In this document: piece after piece, positions 6,832 to 12,197 of the stretch | Numbering within the stretch: the first letter of the stretch is position 1 | How the letters are laid out: each line of letters begins with the position of its first letter | Assembly: GCA_030950765.1 (NCBI GenBank) | Contig: JAUZQX010000087.1 | Coordinates: forward strand, 1 to 20,007 | Source of the DNA: Ghiorsea sp. | GTDB taxonomy: Bacteria > Pseudomonadota > Zetaproteobacteria > Mariprofundales > Mariprofundaceae | Direction: 5' to 3' | DNA length: 20,007 nucleotides | Program-made: the position numbers and the translations under genes | The notes under the pieces: model-generated | Told to the model about the DNA's origin: nothing | Databases searched by the model: none | The model's input: only the letters and a program-made list of their open reading frames with translations

Positions 6832-7386
6832 TCATGGCTGGTTATCTTTTATGCCTAACATGCGCAACAGTGTCCTATCTTTATCTATCCAATGGTGTTT
6901 TAAGGCTGCGCCCGTATGCAACGCCACAAAACCCATAAATGCCCATGCCAAAGCCATGTGTGCTTTACCCAGCAAGATTTCATTTCCTTTTTCGACAACC
7001 CATAAAGCAGGCACTTCAAACCAGGCAAACACCTCAATGCCTCGTCCATCCGCTGTTACCATCAAATAACCACTCAACATCAAACTAAACATAAAAACAT
7101 AGTGCATGCGATGCACCAACAGCCCCACCACCTTCTCAAAAGGTTGACCATAAATCTTGGGGACAGGATTGCTCAAACGCCATAACAACCTAAAGATTAA
7201 AAGCATAAACAACATCATACCCGCGCTTATATGCAACGTTGGCGCAGCTTTATACCATGCATCAACATAGGTGAGCTCCACCATGTAAAGACCAAGCGCA
7301 AACATGCCAAACATCAATAGTGCCATCAGCCAATGTATCACGATGCTGATGAACCCATATTGGTTCCCTGTATTCCTTAACATCAT
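6832..7386 (-). CDS. Cytochrome b561 family protein
   Basis: A 184-residue inner-membrane di-heme b-type cytochrome of the bacterial b561 (YceJ/YodB/CybB) family, which passes electrons between the quinone pool or superoxide and a partner. There are four membrane segments at about 12-34, 51-71, 88-110 and 142-162. Likely heme-ligand histidines are His18, His52, one of His92/His95, and His157 in ALHTGAALKHHW, the diagnostic C-terminal motif. The start is at the first of two ATG codons, preceded by AAAGGGGGA. It heads the eight-gene - strand redox run and is divergent from the LysR gene, with 120 bases between them. YceI proteins and these cytochromes often travel together. Confidence 0.93.
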   Translation of the reverse strand: MMLRNTGNQYGFISIVIHWLMALLMFGMFALGLYMVELTYVDAWYKAAPTLHISAGMMLFMLLIFRLLWRLSNPVPKIYGQPFEKVVGLLVHRMHYVFMFSLMLSGYLMVTADGRGIEVFAWFEVPALWVVEKGNEILLGKAHMALAWAFMGFVALHTGAALKHHWIDKDRTLLRMLGIKDNQP

Positions 7387-7506
7387 GCTGTCCCCCTTTG
7401 TCTATTGCGATGGTCAGCCCTGACAAAGTATTGTCGCTAGCATGATTGATAAAAAGCATATACAATACATCAAGATGATTGATTATATGAATACGCGGTG
7501 TTGCTA
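7387..7506. promoter_or_regulatory. Divergent promoter region with a direct repeat (LysR / redox operon)
   Basis: This 120-base gap between the divergent cytochrome b561 and LysR genes must hold both promoters. The clearest structure is a perfect direct repeat ATGATTGAT at 7442-7450 and 7475-7483, 33 bases apart, about three helical turns. Both copies face the same way and lie on the LysR side. Such spacing would suit a tetrameric regulator binding one face of DNA. I see no convincing -35/-10 pair and no clean T-N11-A dyad. The repeat as an operator is inference from its position and the usual habit of LysR proteins to bind their own divergent promoter. Confidence 0.4.
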
Positions 7507-8397
7507 ATGACTTTAGAACAGCTTAAATACCTACAAGCCATTGTTGAGCAAGGCAGCTTTCGTGCTGCTGCGGATGTTGTATTCCGTAGCCAATCCTCTT
7601 TAAGCATTAGCATTCAAAAGCTTGAACAAGAGCTTGGTATCCAGCTTCTTGAGCGTAATGGTTATCGCCCGAAACTCACCCAAGAAGGCAAAGCCATTTA
7701 CGAAAAGTCCAAACAATTGCTACAGAAAAGCCAAGAGTTAAAAGATTTGGCAGTGCATTTAACCGCAGGCTGCGAAGCAGAGTTGCGCCTTGCTATCAGC
7801 TGCATCTTACCCATTGAACCCATTGTTTCCGTGCTCAACCATGTCTCTACGGATTACCCGCAAACACGTATGTCCATGCTTATCGAAAACTTAAGTGGTA
7901 CAATGGAACGCCTATTGGATGATGATGCCGATATTGCGCTCACCGACAGTTTTGAACCCAACAGCAACCTTGAAAGTTTACTCTTAACCGAAATTGATTT
8001 TATTAGCGTGGTACCCAGCACATCCCAATGGGCAAACCAAGCAGATAATATCACAGAGCAAGACTTGGAAAACGAAACTATCATTGTCATGCGGGATACC
8101 AGTCACCATTCTAAACGTATCACCAAAGGTATTTTGGAAGGTGCACCGCAATGGCTAGTCAATGATTTCAGCACCAAGCAGCAGGTTATTTGTTCTGGAA
8201 AAGGGTGGGGGCGAATGCCGTTACACTTGGTAAAAGAGGACATTGCCCAAGGCAGGTTAACTATGCTTACATCTGATGACTTCCCAACATTTCGTGTGCC
8301 CATTCATTTGGTTCGCAAAACCCATAAACATACAGGCCCAGTAGAACAGATGTTATGGTCAACATTACAAAAGATTGATTGGCAGACCACAGCTTAA
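7507..8397 (+). CDS. LysR family transcriptional regulator (YhaJ-like)
   Basis: A 296-residue LysR regulator. The winged helix-turn-helix occupies residues 1-60 (TLEQLKYLQAIVEQGSF, then AAADVVFRSQSSLSISIQKLE), with a linker helix to about 90 and a periplasmic-binding-like effector domain after it. The C-terminal signature GKGWGRMPLHLVKEDIAQGRL is typical. Start: MTLEQLKYL at ATG 7507 is where the family normally starts; an in-frame GTG at 7498 would add three residues. No strong ribosome binding site is seen for either. It is divergent from the eight-gene redox operon and most likely controls it. The domain layout resembles E. coli YhaJ, which senses electrophilic aromatics and lies beside pirin-like and hydroquinone reductase genes; orthology is not proven. 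Confidence 0.92.
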   Translation: MTLEQLKYLQAIVEQGSFRAAADVVFRSQSSLSISIQKLEQELGIQLLERNGYRPKLTQEGKAIYEKSKQLLQKSQELKDLAVHLTAGCEAELRLAISCILPIEPIVSVLNHVSTDYPQTRMSMLIENLSGTMERLLDDDADIALTDSFEPNSNLESLLLTEIDFISVVPSTSQWANQADNITEQDLENETIIVMRDTSHHSKRITKGILEGAPQWLVNDFSTKQQVICSGKGWGRMPLHLVKEDIAQGRLTMLTSDDFPTFRVPIHLVRKTHKHTGPVEQMLWSTLQKIDWQTTA

Positions 8398-8408
8398 AAA
8401 AGTCTTAG

Positions 8409-8951
8409 TTAATAATAAGAGAACTCAAAACTAGCCGACACACCATATATGGACACACCACTAATATTAGTCGTGCTTTGGTCACTATTTTTACGATATT
8501 GCATCAACTCAGTAGTAAACAAAAAGGATTCGTTGGGTACACGATAAGCAAAACCTAGCCCATAGCTGGGTGATGTATCAGCATAAGATACACCCGCAAT
8601 ATCCATAGATATAGTCGTAAACCCCAATAATGCATATACATCAAGCTGACGTGTCATCGCCATACTTGGTTTAAGTAAATATGCTGTATAACCATTAATA
8701 CTACCGCTAAATGTTGAAAGCTGTCCACCAAAACCCAAGCGAACTTCTGCACCAAGGTTTGGACTAATCCAGTTCAAAGTGCTACCTGCTGTAAAATGAA
8801 ATGCGGGGGTTGTCGCTTTATTTCCTGCCAAGTCAGCTTGTAGCCCTGATGCACCTAATGCAAAATAAGGGTCAAGATTCATTTTACTTGCCCAAACTGG
8901 CGATGCAAACCCCATCAGCAACAACATCATAAACCACATATATTTTTTCAT
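8409..8951 (-). CDS. Small outer-membrane beta-barrel protein
   Basis: A 180-residue exported protein. The signal peptide has a Lys-Lys start, a Met/Leu/Phe-rich core and cleavage after VWA at about residue 21. The mature chain alternates hydrophobic and polar residues in many short strands with Gly/Tyr/Phe, and ends in SFEFSYY, an aromatic C-terminus as needed for Bam-dependent insertion. Its size fits an eight-stranded barrel of the OmpW/OmpA-barrel type, but I cannot assign a named family. It is the last gene of the bcp-coaBC-omp run, 23 bases after coaBC, and is convergent with the LysR gene with only 11 bases between the stops. Its ligand or role is unknown. Confidence 0.82.
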   Translation of the reverse strand: MKKYMWFMMLLLMGFASPVWASKMNLDPYFALGASGLQADLAGNKATTPAFHFTAGSTLNWISPNLGAEVRLGFGGQLSTFSGSINGYTAYLLKPSMAMTRQLDVYALLGFTTISMDIAGVSYADTSPSYGLGFAYRVPNESFLFTTELMQYRKNSDQSTTNISGVSIYGVSASFEFSYY

Positions 8952-8974
8952 CTTCTTAACCCCTCTCTCGCATA

Positions 8975-10153
8975 CTACAACGCATGAATAAACTGTATCA
9001 ATTGCTTAGCAAACATTGCTTTTGGCATACTCTCTATCGCTTCTTGGTGATTTTGGCTCACCCACCAGCCCGAAGCAAGATTGCTGCCCATATTCGATAT
9101 ATCATTCGCCACAATCGCATCCACACCTTTACGCAGCAACTTTTCTTTTGCGTATCCCACATGCTTTTCACTTTCTGCAGCAAAAGCAATCACGTGATGC
9201 GGGCGCTTATCCATAGCTGCAACAGCTTGAATAATATCAGGGTTTTCAATAAGTTCGACTTGGGTCATCGCACCACCATCTTGACGCTTCAACTTGTGAG
9301 GCAAAGGCTCCGCAAAGCGAAAATCACTCACCGCAGCAGTGCCTACAAACACATCCACACCTTGAGCCGCCAGCAAACAAGCATCCAACATCTCAGCCGC
9401 ACTTTCTACATCCACGCGTTGTACATCATGCCTTGTTCTTGGTGTACCTTTACCCGCAATCAAACACACTTTCGCACCTTGAACGGCTGCCGCATCAGCC
9501 AACAGTGCACCTAAAGAACCCGATGCACGGTTGCTCATGGTGCGCACTGCATCCCAAGCCTCAACGGTGGGCCCTGCATTGATTACCCAATGCTGCCCTA
9601 CCAAAGTTTGTTCAGTTAACAGAGGCAACAAAGCCTGCACAATACTTTCAGGCTCTGCCAAGCGACCTGCACCTTGCTCGCCACATGCCAGTTCACCCGC
9701 GACAGGCTCAATAACGGCATACCCCTTTTTTTTCAAGCTACTTACATTACGCTGTGTCACATCAGCCAACCACATGGACGCATTCATCGCTGGGGCTAAC
9801 AACACAGGTTTTTCATTCGCTAAGATGAGCGTCGTCAATAAATCATCGGCAATGCCGTGTGTCACTTTTGCCAAAAGGTTGCTTGTTACAGGTGCTAATA
9901 CCACAGCATCTGCCCAGCGCACCAGTTGGATATGCCCCATGCCATGCTGTTCAGTGAGGTCGAATAAATCCATATGTACCTTGTTGCCCGATAAAGCTTC
10001 AAAGGTAAGTGGTGTGACAAATTCAGTTGCCGACTTGGTCATTACCACCTTCACTTCGGCACCTTGTTTCATCAGCAAACGCATCAACTCCACAGCGCGA
10101 TACACGGCAATGCCGCCACCCACACCAAGTAAAATACGTTTGCCTTGAAGCAT
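8975..10153 (-). CDS. coaBC: Bifunctional phosphopantothenoylcysteine decarboxylase / phosphopantothenate-cysteine ligase
   Basis: CoaBC (Dfp) makes 4'-phosphopantetheine precursors for coenzyme A: CoaB couples cysteine to phosphopantothenate with CTP, and CoaC decarboxylates the product with FMN. The CoaC half (1-180) shows the flavin start GVGGGIAVYRA, active-site His74 in GMGHIQL, the PAMNASMW motif at 121-128, and Cys157 in ELACGEQGAGRLAEP. The CoaB half (about 190-392) shows INAGPTVEAWDAVRTMSNRASG, VSDFRF, and Lys289 in PHKLKRQ, at the same number as the E. coli catalytic lysine. The first CoaB motif is a slight variant of the common AGPTREPIDPVR. The total of 392 residues is normal. It starts two bases after the bcp stop, so both are in one transcript. 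Confidence 0.96.
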   Translation of the reverse strand: MLQGKRILLGVGGGIAVYRAVELMRLLMKQGAEVKVVMTKSATEFVTPLTFEALSGNKVHMDLFDLTEQHGMGHIQLVRWADAVVLAPVTSNLLAKVTHGIADDLLTTLILANEKPVLLAPAMNASMWLADVTQRNVSSLKKKGYAVIEPVAGELACGEQGAGRLAEPESIVQALLPLLTEQTLVGQHWVINAGPTVEAWDAVRTMSNRASGSLGALLADAAAVQGAKVCLIAGKGTPRTRHDVQRVDVESAAEMLDACLLAAQGVDVFVGTAAVSDFRFAEPLPHKLKRQDGGAMTQVELIENPDIIQAVAAMDKRPHHVIAFAAESEKHVGYAKEKLLRKGVDAIVANDISNMGSNLASGWWVSQNHQEAIESMPKAMFAKQLIQFIHAL

Positions 10154-10155
10154 GA

Positions 10156-10638
10156 TTACGCTTGCAGCTCTTGTAAACGAGCCAACACTTTAGCCACGTG
10201 TTCAGGTACACGCACCTTACGCCAAGCTTCAACCACCACGCCATCTGGGTTGATGATAAAAGTCGAGCGCTCCACACCCATGTATGTCTTACCATAATTC
10301 ATTTTCTCTTGAATCACATCAAAGGCTTTGCAAAAAACTTCATCAGGGTCAGAAATCAAAGGAAAGTTAAAATCATATTTTTCAGTAAAGTTCGCATGCG
10401 ATTTCAACGAATCACGGCTCACACCCACGATCTCCGCATCTGCCGCACCAAAGTCAGGTTTGGCATCGCGAAACTCACATGATTCCGTGGTGCAACCCGA
10501 TGTATTGTCTTTCGGATAAAAATAAACAATCACCCATTTACCCAATTTATCCGCCAACTTAAACTTAGCTTCAGGGTAAATATCCACTTCCAAATCAAGT
10601 GGTGCTTTATCCCCTACATTTAATGTGTAATCAGTCAT
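10156..10638 (-). CDS. bcp: Thioredoxin-dependent peroxiredoxin (Bcp/PrxQ type)
   Basis: A 160-residue atypical two-cysteine peroxiredoxin that reduces hydrogen peroxide and organic hydroperoxides using thioredoxin. The active site YPKDNTSGCTTESCEFRD contains the peroxidatic Cys49 and, five residues on, resolving Cys54, the PrxQ/Bcp arrangement. Later landmarks are VGVSRDSLKSHANF and FPLISDPD, and ERSTFIINPDGVV, all usual for the family; the length is normal, with no signal peptide. It heads the - strand run with coaBC and the small barrel gene. It is divergent from ispH, with 64 bases between starts, where promoters for both must lie. Co-transcription with coaBC is likely just genomic neighbourhood. 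Confidence 0.95.
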   Translation of the reverse strand: MTDYTLNVGDKAPLDLEVDIYPEAKFKLADKLGKWVIVYFYPKDNTSGCTTESCEFRDAKPDFGAADAEIVGVSRDSLKSHANFTEKYDFNFPLISDPDEVFCKAFDVIQEKMNYGKTYMGVERSTFIINPDGVVVEAWRKVRVPEHVAKVLARLQELQA

Positions 10639-10702
10639 TATTTCACCTCTATGTACTTTTTGCGTACACTATGCGGCAAACCGTAACCCAAGGACACAAA
10701 AA
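10639..10702. promoter_or_regulatory. Divergent promoter region between bcp and ispH
   Basis: A 64-base gap between divergent starts. On the + strand, AAGGA at about 10690-10694 lies before the ispH ATG. A short GTAC pair flanks a T-rich spacer (about 10653-10668) and may be chance. Neither direction shows a strong -35/-10 pair, so no individual promoter is called. With so little space, transcription in both directions is probably linked. That would be of interest given that IspH is an oxygen-sensitive Fe-S enzyme and Bcp a peroxide remover, but no OxyR or IscR site is recognisable by eye. Confidence 0.3.
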
Positions 10703-11659
10703 ATGCAGCAACAGACCATCAACATTCAACCCAAATCACTATTTTTAGCCCAACCACGTGGTTTTTGTGCTGGTGTTGAGCGTGCCATTGAAATCGTGGA
10801 ACGTGCGATTGAAGTCTATGGTGCGCCCGTTTATGTTCGTCATGAAATCGTGCATAACAAACATGTAGTTGAAGATTTAAAGACCAAAGGTGCGGTATTT
10901 ATCAAAAGTGTTTCCGATGCACCCGATGGTGCGGTGTTAATTTTTTCCGCACATGGTGTAAGTAAAAAGGTGCAAGAAGCAGGCAAGAAGCGTGATTTAC
11001 GTGTCATTGATGCCACTTGCCCCTTGGTCACCAAAGTACACCTCGAATTATTGCGCCACTATGCCAATGGCGACCAAATAATTTTAATCGGACATGCTGG
11101 ACACCCCGAAGTGGAAGGTACTATGGGGCAAGCGCCAGAAGGTGCAGTATTGCTGGTATCTGAGCCTGAAGACGTACTCAAACTACAGGTCAAAGATGAA
11201 AAAAAACTCGCCTTCGTCACCCAAACCACATTAAGTGTAGATGATACCAAAGACGTGATCACCGCCCTTCAAGCCCGTTTCCCTCATATCCAAAGTCCTA
11301 AAAAAGAAGACATTTGTTACGCCACCAGTAATCGCCAAATGGCAGTCAAAGACTTGGCTAAAGTATCCGATGTTATTTTGGTAGTTGGTTCACCCAACTC
11401 ATCCAACAGTAATCGTTTGCGTGAAGTAGCTGAAAAAGAAGGGTGCACAGCCTATTTAATTGAAAACGCAGACGCAATCACACCTGACATGCTCGAAGGC
11501 AAAGCCAACATTGGCGTAACAGCAGGTGCATCTGCACCCGAAATCTTGATTGACGAAGTCGTCAACCTATTATCACAACATGATAAAAATATAGTCTCCA
11601 CACGCGAGACCGTAGAAGAAAATGTGCATTTCAGTATTCCCAAGGAGTTAAAAGCATGA
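10703..11659 (+). CDS. ispH: 4-hydroxy-3-methylbut-2-enyl diphosphate reductase
   Basis: IspH (LytB) is the last enzyme of the non-mevalonate isoprenoid pathway, reducing HMBPP to IPP and DMAPP with a [4Fe-4S] cluster. The three cluster cysteines are visible: Cys22 in QPRGFCAGVERAI, Cys106 in DATCPLVTK and Cys205 in EDICYATSNRQ. Substrate-contact residues are also present: His51 (EIVHNKHVV), His84 (FSAHGVS), His134 with Glu136 (IGHAGHPEVEGTMGQ, where the catalytic Glu follows PE), and Thr in FVTQTTLSVDD. The 318 residues are normal. AAGGA precedes the ATG. The stop TGA overlaps the start of the next gene as ATGA (11656-11659), so the Fe-S carrier is translationally coupled to this Fe-S client. 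Confidence 0.97.
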   Translation: MQQQTINIQPKSLFLAQPRGFCAGVERAIEIVERAIEVYGAPVYVRHEIVHNKHVVEDLKTKGAVFIKSVSDAPDGAVLIFSAHGVSKKVQEAGKKRDLRVIDATCPLVTKVHLELLRHYANGDQIILIGHAGHPEVEGTMGQAPEGAVLLVSEPEDVLKLQVKDEKKLAFVTQTTLSVDDTKDVITALQARFPHIQSPKKEDICYATSNRQMAVKDLAKVSDVILVVGSPNSSNSNRLREVAEKEGCTAYLIENADAITPDMLEGKANIGVTAGASAPEILIDEVVNLLSQHDKNIVSTRETVEENVHFSIPKELKA

Positions 11660-11988
11660 AACAAGCCGAGATTAACTTAACCCCCGCAGCGATTGCCCAA
11701 TTTGCAAAGAAATTAAACCAAGCGAACAAACAAGCCGTGCGCCTATCCTTGCGTGAGGCGGGTTGTTCTGGTTTAGAGTACGTGCTCGATTTTGAAGACA
11801 AAGCAGAAGCAGGCGATTTGGCTGCAGAGTTTGATGGTTTAACCATCTACATTGCCGAGCAGTTTTATGATGAAGCCATCAAAGGTTTAGAAATTGATTA
11901 CCAAGAAGATATGCTTTCCTCATCATTCACCTTCAACAACCCCAACAAAAAAGGCGAATGCGGCTGCGGCAAATCTTTTACAGCTTAA
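11656..11988 (+). CDS. A-type iron-sulfur cluster carrier (IscA/ErpA/HesB family)
   Basis: A 110-residue A-type carrier that holds an iron-sulfur cluster and passes it to apo-proteins. The three conserved cysteines are Cys37 (EAGCSGLEY) and Cys102/Cys104 (GECGCGKSF), the exact family pattern. The fold runs from LTPAAIAQF through YIAEQFYDEAIKGLEIDYQ to FTFNNPN. Which member it is (IscA, ErpA or SufA) cannot be told by eye; essential delivery to IspH by ErpA is well known in E. coli, which favours an ErpA-like role here. The gene starts inside the ispH stop (ATGA), a direct genetic link between carrier and client. It ends 12 bases before the second MITE. Confidence 0.95.
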   Translation: MKQAEINLTPAAIAQFAKKLNQANKQAVRLSLREAGCSGLEYVLDFEDKAEAGDLAAEFDGLTIYIAEQFYDEAIKGLEIDYQEDMLSSSFTFNNPNKKGECGCGKSFTA

Positions 11989-12000
11989 TATTAAGCTCTA

Positions 12001-12162
12001 GAGCCACTTGCAAAACTCTGGGTGGATGAGTGGCAATCCCACTTTGAGTGCGTTTTTAGGCTGAAATGAGGGGTATGATGGTTCCATACACCGAAATTTC
12101 AGCCTAAAAACGCACTCAAAGTGGGGAAGTCAATCGCCGCTCATGAGTTTTGCAAGTGGCTC
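12001..12162. mobile_element. MITE copy 2 (162 bp, best-preserved copy, TCTA target duplication)
   Basis: The second copy of the element found at 5661-5821. The terminal inverted repeats are GAGCCACTTGCAAAACTC (12001-12018) and its reverse complement (12145-12162). TCTA flanks both sides (11997-12000 and 12163-12166), a perfect 4-bp target duplication. Inside, 30 bases starting CCCACTTTGAGTGCG (from about 12039) pair perfectly with the right arm ending CAAAGTGGG (about 12125), and the middle forms a small GTATG/CATAC stem, so the entire element folds as one hairpin. There is no coding frame. It lies between the converging Fe-S carrier and peptidase-barrel genes, where it could act as a two-way terminator. 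Confidence 0.92.
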
Positions 12163-12197
12163 TCTAATACCTAAAAACTGCTCACTTTCGATTTTCA

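Noticed and set aside
7487..7507. Seven-codon upstream frame ending in TAATG at the LysR start.
   Set aside because: It has no ribosome binding site of its own and is of a length expected by chance.
9531..10148. A 205-codon + strand frame opposite coaBC.
   Set aside because: Antisense to an unambiguous CoaBC gene with its catalytic residues in place; no start signal.
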